A model generated the notes under the pieces. The model searched no databases. It was not told where the DNA came from and was given only the letters and a program-made list of their open reading frames with translations. From Paenibacillus fonticola DSM 21315 (GTDB lineage: Bacteria; Bacillota; Bacilli; Paenibacillales; Paenibacillaceae), in contig NZ_KB907257.1 of NCBI RefSeq assembly GCF_000381905.1, forward strand, positions 62,001 through 126,000: DNA of 64,000 bases. The letters are read 5' to 3'. Positions within the stretch are counted from its first letter, which is position 1, and the number at the start of each line of letters is the position of its first letter. Below are positions 41,357-49,082 of this stretch, one piece after another. Both the position numbers and the translations under genes were made by a program.

Positions 41357-42198
41357 TGAAAATCGCCTTTTCTCCCTGTCCAAACGATACATTTGTATTT
41401 CACGCCTGGGCGCATGGACTTATTCCCGGAGCCCCCCGGCTCGACATAACTTATGCGGATATCGATGTTACGAACGGACTTGCCGCCAGCGGCAAAGGTC
41501 CTGAAGTATTAAAAATCTCTTACGCCGCCTTGCCCTGGGTACTAAGCGATTATGCCTTAATCCCTTGCGGCGGTGCACTGGGCCGAGGATGCGGCCCCCT
41601 TGTTCTCACGGCAGGACAGGAAACCGCACAGCCGCCGGACCCGGCCAGGCTATCGGGACGGCGTGTCGCGGTCCCAAGTGAACGCTCGACCGCATACCTG
41701 TTATTCCGGCTATGGGCGGCACAAGCTGTACCCGGAGGCGTTGGCGAAATAGTCGTGCTTCCATTTGACAAAATTATGCCTGCCGTTCGAGATGGTGAAG
41801 TCGATGCCGGATTAGTCATTCATGAAGCCAGATTCACTTATCCTTCCTACGGTTTGAGCCTGATGACCGATCTCGGCAGTTGGTGGGAACAGGATACCGG
41901 TTTGCCAATTCCGCTTGGGGCCATTATTGCCCGCCGCTCGCTTGACCTAGAAGCGATTGCAGAGTGGACACGTCAATCCGTGCAATATGCCTGGGCTCAC
42001 CCGGATTCCTCTCGGGAATACGTTATGAAGCATGCCCAGGAGCTATCGCCAGAAGTGGCGGATGCGCATATCAAGCTGTATGTGAATCAGTATACGGAGT
42101 CGCTTGGGGATGACGGTTATGCCGCTGTCACTGCACTTCTAAACCGGGCTGCCGAAGAAGGGCTCGTTCCTGAAATACAGCCGGTCCTGCTTCGCTAG
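41356..42198 (+). CDS. mqnD: 1,4-dihydroxy-6-naphthoate synthase
   Basis: MqnD, 280 residues, converts cyclic dehypoxanthine futalosine to 1,4-dihydroxy-6-naphthoate. It begins MKIAFSPCPNDTFVFHAWAH, the diagnostic N-terminus of the family, with ISYAALPWVLSDYALIPCGGALGRGCGPL and VDAGLVIHEARFTYPSYGL, where the His is catalytic in homologues. GGAGG lies ten bases before ATG 41356, which shares an A with the mqnB TGA. The genes for MqnA, MqnC and MqnE are not in the window. Presence of this pair indicates menaquinone made by the futalosine route. Confidence 0.92.
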   Translation: MKIAFSPCPNDTFVFHAWAHGLIPGAPRLDITYADIDVTNGLAASGKGPEVLKISYAALPWVLSDYALIPCGGALGRGCGPLVLTAGQETAQPPDPARLSGRRVAVPSERSTAYLLFRLWAAQAVPGGVGEIVVLPFDKIMPAVRDGEVDAGLVIHEARFTYPSYGLSLMTDLGSWWEQDTGLPIPLGAIIARRSLDLEAIAEWTRQSVQYAWAHPDSSREYVMKHAQELSPEVADAHIKLYVNQYTESLGDDGYAAVTALLNRAAEEGLVPEIQPVLLR

Positions 42199-42205
42199 CA
42201 ATTAT

Positions 42206-42254
42206 AAAGGAGCCGGTGCTCGCAGTTTCGTGCGAACATCGGCTCCTTTTGCTT
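42206..42254 (+). terminator. Terminator after mqnD
   Basis: AAAGGAGCCGGTGCTCGCA pairs with TGCGAACATCGGCTCCTTT around a short loop, followed by TTTTGCTT. Imperfect at two positions. Confidence 0.85.
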
Positions 42255-42302
42255 GACTCGGCGGCTCGCCGATACATGATTGCGGACGGGACTGCTGCCT
42301 AT

Positions 42303-43187
42303 TTAAGCTCTTCCGCCAAAACGCTTGCGGTAACCGCATTTACGACACAGCTCTTCCACGGCCATTCTGCGCGAGAAGCCTTCATACAATCGATTGGCAC
42401 GCTCTCCTTCCACAATCTCCGAGAAGGGTGTTTCGTAGACGTTGCCCAAGTTAATGACCCCTTCACCGTCCAGGCAGCACGGAATTACCGTGCCGTCCAC
42501 AAGAATACCCGCCTGGTTGCGCAGAGCATGACAAAAGCCGTAACCGTCGTCCTCCTCCGCTCTTAAATCCGGCCAGTCAAATTCATGATCCTGATTCAAA
42601 TAAACCCGCTCTGCCAGCTTTAATCCGCCTCCCGGAACGACCTTTTCCTCAATATGATAGTCCAGTCCAAATTCCTGCTCGATCATTTCGAGTGTGGCCC
42701 GGTTGCGGCTGCGCACCAAATTCGTCTCATTGTTTTTGTCCAGATTCCATAACCGGAATGAAACGATCAGATCCGATGAGCTCACCGCTTCCTTTACAAA
42801 AGACAAAATACTCCGAATATATCCCTCCCGGTCTGTCGAGCCTTCATGGCCATCAAAGCTATGCAGCGAGAAGTTCATTTGCCTCAGCGCCGGCTTATTG
42901 ATAATTTTAGGTCCGGCCTTTCTAATGAGCGTCCCGTTCGATGTAATATTTACTTTAAAGCCCTTTTCATGACTTATATCCAGCAAAGTATCAATTTTAG
43001 GATGAAGCAGCGGTTCGCCTTTTACATGAAAATAAATATAGTCGGTATGCGGCTTAACCTCATCCAATATTTTCACAAAATCATCCACTTTGATGAACTG
43101 TGCTTTCCGCTCGGTTGGCGGGCAAAAGCTGCAGGCCAAATTACAAATGCTTGTCGTTTCGATATAAAACTTTTTAAATTTTTTCAT
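42303..43187 (-). CDS. Radical SAM/SPASM domain protein
   Basis: Protein of 294 residues. The radical SAM cluster motif is CNLACSFC (CxxxCxxC) at the N-terminus, followed by YIYFHVKGEPLLHPKID and KVNITSNGTL, the GGE-like and strand-4 motifs. The C-terminal SPASM-type cysteines are in GFCHALRNQAGILVDGTVIP, CCLDGEG and CRKCGYRKRF, which would bind an auxiliary 4Fe-4S cluster. SPASM enzymes usually modify peptides or act as oxidative maturases, but no precursor peptide is evident nearby. The start at 43187 (MKKFKKFYIETTSICN) is preferred to one at 43208, since GGCAGGA lies between them. Confidence 0.82.
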   Translation of the reverse strand: MKKFKKFYIETTSICNLACSFCPPTERKAQFIKVDDFVKILDEVKPHTDYIYFHVKGEPLLHPKIDTLLDISHEKGFKVNITSNGTLIRKAGPKIINKPALRQMNFSLHSFDGHEGSTDREGYIRSILSFVKEAVSSSDLIVSFRLWNLDKNNETNLVRSRNRATLEMIEQEFGLDYHIEEKVVPGGGLKLAERVYLNQDHEFDWPDLRAEEDDGYGFCHALRNQAGILVDGTVIPCCLDGEGVINLGNVYETPFSEIVEGERANRLYEGFSRRMAVEELCRKCGYRKRFGGRA

Positions 43188-43241
43188 CTTCGTATAATCC
43201 TGCCTCATATGATTTGATTGCGCAAGTCTATGATATGAACA

Positions 43242-43417
43242 TTACAATGGCAGCGGAGTGTCCGTTGGCTTAGCATAACCTTCCCGGTACTTCTCGTCAA
43301 TCAATGTACGAATTTCGCTTGCTGATTTGCCATCCTGTACCATTGAGTTGATTCAACCGCAATTTCCAAGCATACATTACACTTTGTGCCATGATCATAA
43401 TTGCTTTCCTGCTTCAT
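43242..43417 (-). pseudogene. Decayed PCYCGC-motif lipoprotein, C-terminal remnant
   Basis: Two frames together resemble the end of PCYCGC-motif lipoproteins: YDHGTKCNVCLEIAVESTQ in one frame, then MVQDGKSASEIRTLIDEKYR and EGYAKPTDTPLPL in another, stopping at 43244-43242. A single-base loss near 43341-43345 separates them. The N-terminal signal, lipobox and PCYCGC core are absent. The first frame happens to have an ATG overlapping the ClC stop codon. I read it as a gene relic; the family call rests on recall of the C-terminal pattern. Confidence 0.5.
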
Positions 43418-44721
43418 CCTTTCGAACGGCGTTTGCCGCCCTCTCTTCTGCTGCCTATCCTTGTGTCCGGCGAGATGTCCAGCAAACTACTCTTGGAGGT
43501 TCCGATCTGCTGTGAAGTGTAAATGCCGCTATGACCTGAAAATATATAGCTCACCAAACAAGCGATAAACATGTAAAGCGCTCCCTCCCCGCCAAATAGC
43601 TCTATGCCCATAATGAAGCAGGCAATCGGCGTATTCGCTGCTCCGCAGAACACTGCGATAAAGCCGAGAGCAGCAAGAAATGGTCCGTATAAATGAAGCC
43701 ATCCGGCCAATGTGTAGCCGAAACTCGCCCCAATTGCAAACAGCGGCGTCACTTCTCCTCCCTGGAAGCCGGCCCCCAGCGTCACGGATGTAAACAGCAG
43801 CTTTCCTAAAAAGGTAAACGGCGATACGCCGGCGTCGAAAGAATCGGCAATCAGCGGCAATCCAAGGCCCAGGTAATCCCGGGTTCCGGTAACGTATACG
43901 AGCCCGATAATTATAAGTCCGCCAACCGCGCTCTTTATTACAGGGCTGACGAAGATACGGGTAAACCATCTTTTTAACAAGTGCGTCAGCTCGCTGAACA
44001 ACAGGCTGACCAGCCCGAACAAAATCGATGCGATTACGACCTTCATCAGTATTGCCCCAGAAAACTCCGGCACCGTGCCTATTTCATAAATATGATGCTG
44101 AACTTTCCACAGCTGCGTCGTGACCAAATCACCGACGAAACTCGCGGCGAAACAAGGAATTAGCGCACGGTAGCTCAAAAGGCCAAGTACGGCTACCTCA
44201 AGACCGAACATTGTTCCCGCAAGCGGCGTCCCGAATACCGAACCGAATCCTCCACTAATCCCGCACATAAGCAACACCCGGCGATCCATAGCATTAAGCC
44301 TGATCTGCTTACCGAACCATTCTGCCAAGCTTCCGCCCATTTGCACGGCTGTTCCTTCTCTTCCTGCCGACCCTCCGAACAGATGGGTCACCAAGGTTCC
44401 GAACAATACAAGCGGAGCCATGCGCAGTGGAACTTGTTCATTCCCGCCCTGGATTTGCTCCAAAATGAGGTTATTGCCTTGAATGCTTTGCTTTCCCCAT
44501 TTCAAATACACGTAACTGACGAGCGCTCCCCCGAGAGGCAGAAACCATAGCAACCAGGGATGATCATATCTCCAGTTGGTTACCGTATCCAGGCTGATGA
44601 GGAATATAGCAGAAGCCGAGCCTGTAAACAAACCAACCGCGCTCCCCAAAATAACCCACCGCAAAAATGAGCCAGGATAAGAAGCAATATGTTTGATCGA
44701 ATGATACATTCTGAACTTCAT
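43414..44721 (-). CDS. ClC-family chloride channel/antiporter
   Basis: Membrane protein of 435 residues with about ten helices and the ClC anion-pathway motifs: GGSAGREGTAVQMGGSLAEW (GREG, gating Glu), GISGGFGSVFGTPLAGTMFGLE, and SVTLGAGFQGGEVTPLFAIG. C-terminal CBS domains are absent. It moves Cl-, possibly in exchange for H+ since a gating Glu is present, and may help with pH or ion stress. It is transcribed alone; the upstream 170 bp hold no riboswitch I can recognise. The basic C-terminus (RREGGKRRSKG) overlaps the remnant frame downstream. Confidence 0.87.
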   Translation of the reverse strand: MKFRMYHSIKHIASYPGSFLRWVILGSAVGLFTGSASAIFLISLDTVTNWRYDHPWLLWFLPLGGALVSYVYLKWGKQSIQGNNLILEQIQGGNEQVPLRMAPLVLFGTLVTHLFGGSAGREGTAVQMGGSLAEWFGKQIRLNAMDRRVLLMCGISGGFGSVFGTPLAGTMFGLEVAVLGLLSYRALIPCFAASFVGDLVTTQLWKVQHHIYEIGTVPEFSGAILMKVVIASILFGLVSLLFSELTHLLKRWFTRIFVSPVIKSAVGGLIIIGLVYVTGTRDYLGLGLPLIADSFDAGVSPFTFLGKLLFTSVTLGAGFQGGEVTPLFAIGASFGYTLAGWLHLYGPFLAALGFIAVFCGAANTPIACFIMGIELFGGEGALYMFIACLVSYIFSGHSGIYTSQQIGTSKSSLLDISPDTRIGSRREGGKRRSKG

Positions 44722-44894
44722 CCTATATATCCCCCAAACAGCAGCGCTTAAATTGTGTTAATCCCTTATGTTAACATTTCATATCATAACAAAAATCCAA
44801 GTCGGCACACAGTACACCCTTACAGTAAATCACGGACACCGATTAAACCAGGCGTTACTCACATAGTGCAAAGGCAATTTTCCATCCTCAGCAT

Positions 44895-46037
44895 ATGATA
44901 ATACAAATCAAACCGAAATGGGGATTTCATTTGGCCAGCTTTCATAGAGCGTATAAGCTTAAGCAACAATTGGCGGCCCGCATGCTTAAAAGACGCAGTA
45001 TTCACGGCATCGGGGTAGGACTTTGTGATCCTTCCAATCCCAAAAAAGGAGCAGCCGTCATTGTTTACGCGAATGCCCTGTCATCCACTGCTAAATCCAA
45101 ACTCAAAAAGTCAAAGCGGAAGAGCACCTCTCATTTATATTTAAAGGATAAATCGGGGGTGCCCATCCGAATTGTTAAATCTACAAGCTTCCATAAGAAC
45201 GGTAATGTTGATATCCCCCGATTCAGAAGAAGAATCAGACCGGTTATCGCCGGATACAGCATAGGCACGCCTAATGTATCCGGTACCGCAGGCCTGATCA
45301 TAACTGATACCCGCGGGAAAAACCGTTATGTCCTAAGCAACAACCACGTTCTCGTCAACGAGAATACGGGCCGCTGCTCCAAAACTTTGCAGCCCGGAGG
45401 GGCCGATGGCGGAACGGTAAATAAGGATCGGATCGGAGAAATGCACCGTTTTGTCCGGTTAAGTAAGAGGCGGAACAATTACTTGGACGCAGCGACGGCG
45501 AAGCCGCTTCGCCGCTCATTACTTAAGCCCAGTTACGCGGTGTTCGGAACGGTTCCAGGTCATCTGCGCTCCTACCGCATTGGAGATCAATTCAGAAAAG
45601 TAGGCCGCACTACTGGCATAACCAAAGGAACAGTAGAGTCTATTCATACCGATATTCGGGTCGGGTACGGACAATATGGCGGCTTAGGAACGATTACCTT
45701 CAAAAATCAAAGCGTCATTCGCGGGAAACAGCCTGTTTCGCTAAGCGGCGATTCGGGTTCTGTCTGGCTTACCCGTCGAGGCAACCTGGCGGCGGCTGTC
45801 AATTATGCCGGTTCAGCCGACGGCCTCTTATCGATTTCATATCCGGTAGAATGGTTTATGCAAGTGTTCAATACTAGGGTAGCTCTCCCGGGGCGCAAAG
45901 GCCGAAAGGTTCAAGCTTCACGGCCTGCGCATAGCCGCAACTATTTATTTACCCAGCCTCTTCCGCCTGAATTGCTGCGTTCCATTAGAACAACCGCCGG
46001 TAATAGATGCACATCCGACAATGCGAAAAAAGTGTAA
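44895..46037 (+). CDS. Trypsin-fold serine protease-like protein without signal peptide
   Basis: Protein of 380 residues. The catalytic triad is readable: His151 in LSNNHVLV, Asp198 in NYLDAAT, Ser287 in LSGDSGSVW, the GDSGS of chymotrypsin-fold enzymes. The spacing and the motif VGRTTGITKGTVESI resemble bacterial Nal1-like/S1 peptidases of unknown target. The first 110 residues are Lys/Arg-rich (AKSKLKKSKRKSTSHLYLKD) and there is no signal peptide, so it is cytoplasmic or released at lysis or sporulation. ATG 44895 has no good ribosome site, so the true start is uncertain. Transcribed alone, convergent with the sigma factor gene. Confidence 0.72.
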   Translation: MIIQIKPKWGFHLASFHRAYKLKQQLAARMLKRRSIHGIGVGLCDPSNPKKGAAVIVYANALSSTAKSKLKKSKRKSTSHLYLKDKSGVPIRIVKSTSFHKNGNVDIPRFRRRIRPVIAGYSIGTPNVSGTAGLIITDTRGKNRYVLSNNHVLVNENTGRCSKTLQPGGADGGTVNKDRIGEMHRFVRLSKRRNNYLDAATAKPLRRSLLKPSYAVFGTVPGHLRSYRIGDQFRKVGRTTGITKGTVESIHTDIRVGYGQYGGLGTITFKNQSVIRGKQPVSLSGDSGSVWLTRRGNLAAAVNYAGSADGLLSISYPVEWFMQVFNTRVALPGRKGRKVQASRPAHSRNYLFTQPLPPELLRSIRTTAGNRCTSDNAKKV

Positions 46038-46132
46038 CGCACCGCAAAAAGTGCAGCGCACAAGACATATTCTATAATTTATACTCCATCAATCATGCAT
46101 CATAATTCATAGATCATAAATGCTAAATCATA

Positions 46133-46174
46133 ACAAAAGAGCCGCTTCCGATGATCAATCGAAGAGCGGCTCTT
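46133..46174. terminator. Terminator between protease and sigma-factor genes
   Basis: AAGAGCCGCT-TC-CGAT / ATCG-A-AGAGCGGCTCTT around GATCA. The minus strand continues CTCTTTTGTTATG, so it mainly ends the sigma-factor transcript 26 bp after its stop. Confidence 0.85.
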
Positions 46175-46199
46175 ACGTTGCCAAAAAAGACGTACGATA

Positions 46200-47096
46200 T
46201 TATTCCATAAAATCCTTCAAGCGCTTACTGCGGCTTGGATGTCTCAATTTACGAAGCGCTTTGGCTTCAATCTGTCTAATCCGTTCCCGGGTAACTCCAA
46301 ATTCCTTACCGACCTCTTCCAGCGTTCGTGTGCGGCCGTCATCCATTCCAAAGCGCAAGCGAAGTACGTTCTCTTCACGTTCCGTTAACGTATCGAGCAC
46401 TTCTTCCAGCTGCTCCTTCAACAATTCATAGGCAGCAGCATCCGCTGGAGCCAGGGCGTCCTGATCCTCGATAAAATCACCCAGATTGGAGTCGTTCTCT
46501 TCCCCAATCGGCGTTTCCAGCGACACAGGCTCCTGGGCAATCTTCATAATTTCACGCACTTTTTCCGGCGTCAATTCCATCTCCTTGGCAATTTCCTCCG
46601 GCGTCGGCTCACGGCCTATTTCCTGAAGGAGTTGACGGGAAATACGGATCAGCTTGTTGATCGTTTCCACCATATGAACAGGAATGCGAATCGTTCTCGC
46701 CTGATCGGCGATCGCTCTTGTGATGGCCTGACGAATCCACCATGTCGCATACGTGCTGAATTTGAACCCCTTCTTGAAGTCAAACTTCTCAACTGCTTTG
46801 ATCAGGCCCATGTTCCCTTCCTGAATCAAGTCCAGAAACACCATACCCCGGCCAACATACCGGCGGGCTATGCTTACAACAAGACGCAAGTTAGCTTCAG
46901 CCAGTCTGCGTTTGGCCTCCTCATCACCCTGTTCTATTCTTTTCGCCAGCTCGATTTCTTCCTCAGCTGACAGCAGGGGGACTCGACCGATTTCTTTCAA
47001 ATACATACGTACAGGATCATCAATCTTAATACCTGGCGGTAACGTCAGGTCTTCTGTAAATTCTGATTCATTATGAAGCTGCAAATCTTCTGTCAC
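46200..47096 (-). CDS. SigA-like primary-type sigma factor lacking region 1.1
   Basis: Sigma-70 of 298 residues almost identical in pattern to Bacillus SigA from region 1.2 on: [58 protein letters not shown] (region 2.4 for -10), [20 protein letters not shown] (3.0), and [20 protein letters not shown] (4.2 for -35). The ~80 residues of region 1.1 are missing, and an in-frame TGA (47102-47100) two codons before the GTG start shows they were not overlooked. The gene is alone, not beside dnaG, as the housekeeping rpoD would be. It is best read as a SigA paralogue with intact promoter recognition but without region 1.1 autoinhibition. Confidence 0.85.
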   Translation of the reverse strand: MTEDLQLHNESEFTEDLTLPPGIKIDDPVRMYLKEIGRVPLLSAEEEIELAKRIEQGDEEAKRRLAEANLRLVVSIARRYVGRGMVFLDLIQEGNMGLIKAVEKFDFKKGFKFSTYATWWIRQAITRAIADQARTIRIPVHMVETINKLIRISRQLLQEIGREPTPEEIAKEMELTPEKVREIMKIAQEPVSLETPIGEENDSNLGDFIEDQDALAPADAAAYELLKEQLEEVLDTLTEREENVLRLRFGMDDGRTRTLEEVGKEFGVTRERIRQIEAKALRKLRHPSRSKRLKDFME

Positions 47097-47161
47097 GATT
47101 CAGACCCCCACCCATCAATAAAAAATACAAGTCAACCATAGTGATCTTATCTATTATTCGT

Positions 47162-47190
47162 TTGACAATTGCCAGCTTTTATGCTAATAT
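47162..47190 (+). promoter_or_regulatory. Strong SigA promoter facing the sigma-factor promoter
   Basis: TTGACA (47162-47167), 17-bp spacer, extended -10 TGC-TAATAT (47182-47190). It lies inside the 5' leader of the sigma-factor gene and points away from it, toward the terminator at 47290-47317. Confidence 0.7.
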
Positions 47191-47232
47191 AAAAGCAATT
47201 CTAAAATTATTATTGTTATTTGACTATCCGTC

Positions 47233-47261
47233 ATTTTAACATAGTAATATAAAATTATCAA
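47233..47261 (-). promoter_or_regulatory. SigA promoter of the sigma-factor gene
   Basis: Minus strand TTGATA (47261-47256), 17-bp spacer, TAAAAT (47238-47233) with an upstream TG (TGTTAAAAT). Start about 47226, giving a 130-nt leader before GTG 47096. Confidence 0.65.
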
Positions 47262-47289
47262 ATATTATTTTATTTATGAATGGAAATTT

Positions 47290-47317
47290 CGCCGATCCGA
47301 TTGGGTCGGCGTTTTTT
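47290..47317 (+). terminator. Terminator ending the candidate small RNA
   Basis: GCCGATCC-GATT-GGGTCGGC followed by GTTTTTT. The T-run is on the plus strand only, and no plus-strand gene precedes it, which is why a short RNA is proposed. Confidence 0.8.
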
Positions 47318-47340
47318 AATGGAAAATCCTGTGTGTGGAA

Positions 47341-47496
47341 TCAGCGGATCAATCCAAATTCCCGGGCCTGTTCCTCCGTCAGAATGAACTGTTCCCGCTC
47401 CCATACGTCGTCCTCCTCGTTCAGTCCAAAAGCTTTCATCACCTTTAACCAAATCCCTTTCTCTACCGCCTCACTCTGCGTAATGATAATTTTCAT
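47341..47496 (-). CDS. Small acidic hypothetical protein (51 aa)
   Basis: Reads MKIIITQSEAVEKGIWLKVM, then KAFGLNEEDDVWEREQFILT and EEQAREFGLIR. A compact soluble protein with no cysteines. AAGGAG lies upstream of ATG 47496, but 14 bases away, which is longer than usual. The residue pattern looks like a real small globular protein, and Paenibacillus genomes carry similar short genes as far as I recall. The function is unknown. Confidence 0.6.
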   Translation of the reverse strand: MKIIITQSEAVEKGIWLKVMKAFGLNEEDDVWEREQFILTEEQAREFGLIR

Positions 47497-47912
47497 GTCT
47501 ATTATATCTTCTCCTTAATATAGAGCATTCTACGCTGGAAATTAAACATTTAATAATAGCTCAGCAATATTTTTTAAATGAAATGATCAGCTCTATTTTA
47601 TCTCGAAGCTAGCCTATTTATTCTTGTTCATACGGGATACTTGTTCAAAGATACATGTTCAAAAAATTTTATTTACCCAAAAACAACAAAATTGAAACAA
47701 AAATTAAAAAAAATCATCCTAAAGACCTATGACAAATTCCGACAGTTATGTCGAAATGTATGATATAGTACTTTCATAACCATTTCAACATGTCATTTTC
47801 ATCTGGTAAAGATAAATTATAGGAGGTAGGGCCTGGAACTAACAGTAATCTAAAATCATTTTATTTATCATTTTAAGCACTATAGCCCTATTTTTATGAG
47901 TAAATTTTAATA
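47497..47912. other. 416-bp AT-rich intergenic region
   Basis: Separates the divergent 51-aa gene and the secreted VDIEPY protein. It contains poly-A-rich stretches (47680-47710), a small dyad CGACA-GTTA-TGTCG near 47740-47753, and an isolated AGGAGG near 47822 with no start codon behind it. No gene, riboswitch or clear promoter is recognised. Confidence 0.5.
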
Positions 47913-48881
47913 TTGAAGGAGTGGGACATCATAAACTCACATCAAAAAAATTGTATACAGCGCTTGTTCTTTACGCTGCTTAGCAGCATCATTATTTTCG
48001 GTTCAATCGGCTTCCCCGCTTCAACGGAAGCAAGTACAGCGGTTAAAGTTCCTAAAGCTACATGGCTATGGAAAGTCCAATTGATCGAAACGCAGTCTGA
48101 CGAGCTTCTCTCGTTTGCTGCTTCTGAAGGGATATATGTCATTTACCTGCAGGTCAGCAAAAATGTCGATATTCGTCACTACAAAAGTTTTATCTCTAAA
48201 GCAAATCAATACGGCATCGAAATTCATGCCCTGAATGGCGCGCCTAATTGGGCGCTGGAAGCAAACAGAAAGCATTTGCGAGACTTTATGGACTGGATCA
48301 GAGACTACCAACAGTCAGCGGCTGCCGAGGAGAAATTTACAGGTATACACGTTGATATTGAACCTTATTTAACTCAGGAATGGAAAAATAATGTGTACGA
48401 TGTCATCCCGCAATGGCAGTCCAATGTAGAGTTTCTCGTTCAGGAAGCAGCCAATTTAAACCTTCCTATTGCGGCAGACCTGCCTTTTTGGTTAGATAAG
48501 TATACGGTTGAGGAACCGGACGATACGAGCGAAACGAGCAATACAAGCGATACAAGCGATACGAAAGAAACCCTGAGCTCCTGGATGATTTCAAAATATG
48601 AATCCGTCACCCTGATGTCTTACCGCGATACGGCTAAGGCTGTAATCGGCCTTGCAGTGCAAGAATTCGAGGAAGCGGAAGCATTGAACAAACGCGTATA
48701 TACCGCCGTCGAAACGAAATATTCCTCCGAAGGCGATCACGTATCGTTCTATAAAAATAGTTATGAATATCTTAACTCCGAGTTAGCTAAGCTTGAACAG
48801 CTTGGCGGACAGTACTCAACCTTTGGCGGAATTGCCGTTCACGATCTTCTCGCATTGAAAGAAATGGCCGAACGAAACTAG
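47913..48881 (+). CDS. Secreted glycosidase-like barrel protein (VDIEPY family), short form
   Basis: Exported protein of about 320 residues with a signal peptide (RLFFTLLSSIIIFGSIGFPA). The body looks like a TIM-barrel glycoside hydrolase: IYVIYLQVSKN, IEIHALNGAPNWA, GIHVDIEPYLTQEW (Asp and Glu at strand 4) and VTLMSYRDTA. A Thr/Ser/Asp-rich insert (DDTSETSNTSDTSDTKETLS) made of 9-bp repeats lies in one loop. Close relative of the next gene, sharing the same motifs. The frame opens at TTG 47913, but GAAGGAG at 47914-47920 lies after that codon and would suit an ATC or ATA start at 47928-47931, so the start is unresolved. Substrate unknown. Confidence 0.75.
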   Translation: MKEWDIINSHQKNCIQRLFFTLLSSIIIFGSIGFPASTEASTAVKVPKATWLWKVQLIETQSDELLSFAASEGIYVIYLQVSKNVDIRHYKSFISKANQYGIEIHALNGAPNWALEANRKHLRDFMDWIRDYQQSAAAEEKFTGIHVDIEPYLTQEWKNNVYDVIPQWQSNVEFLVQEAANLNLPIAADLPFWLDKYTVEEPDDTSETSNTSDTSDTKETLSSWMISKYESVTLMSYRDTAKAVIGLAVQEFEEAEALNKRVYTAVETKYSSEGDHVSFYKNSYEYLNSELAKLEQLGGQYSTFGGIAVHDLLALKEMAERN

Positions 48882-48915
48882 CCTTAAGCCTGATTTTGAA
48901 CTATAAAGCAGCAAA

Positions 48916-48969
48916 TAGCCCTCTTCACTTGGAATGTATTAACATTCAGCAAGTGAAGGGGGCTTTTTA
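48916..48969 (+). terminator. Terminator after the short VDIEPY gene
   Basis: AGCCCTCTTCACTTG pairs with CAAGTGAAGGGGGCT with one mismatch, then TTTTTATT. An inner AATGT/ACATT stem extends it. Confidence 0.88.
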
Positions 48970-49082
48970 TTAGGTCAATTTAAGGCTGTTGCCGTGCCTT
49001 TTTTTCAGCCGTTACAATGGTAAATGTAATCGTTTACAACTATAAAAGCGGCGTTATTGCCCCATGAAAAGAGGGATTTACG

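Larger units (their letters stand above)
47197..47317 (+). ncRNA. Candidate small RNA opposite the sigma-factor promoter (~120 nt)
   Basis: Defined by the promoter at 47162-47190 and the rho-independent terminator at 47290-47317. The transcript crosses the minus-strand sigma-factor promoter (47233-47261), and the first ~30 nt of the two RNAs are complementary. The body is AT-rich without a convincing reading frame. No known sRNA family is recognised. Confidence 0.5.

Noticed and set aside
42303..43187. Radical SAM gene next to mqnD as MqnC or MqnE
   Set aside because: It is on the opposite strand behind a terminator and has SPASM-type C-terminal cysteines and no MqnC/E motifs.
44722..44894. 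Possible fluoride riboswitch upstream of the ClC gene
   Set aside because: The crcB-motif blocks are not present on the minus strand, and the ClC pore keeps GREG rather than a clear fluoride-type signature.
47276..47518. Plus-strand frame of 80 codons beginning at the sRNA end
   Set aside because: It reads through the terminator hairpin and is antisense to the 51-aa gene; it has no ribosome site.
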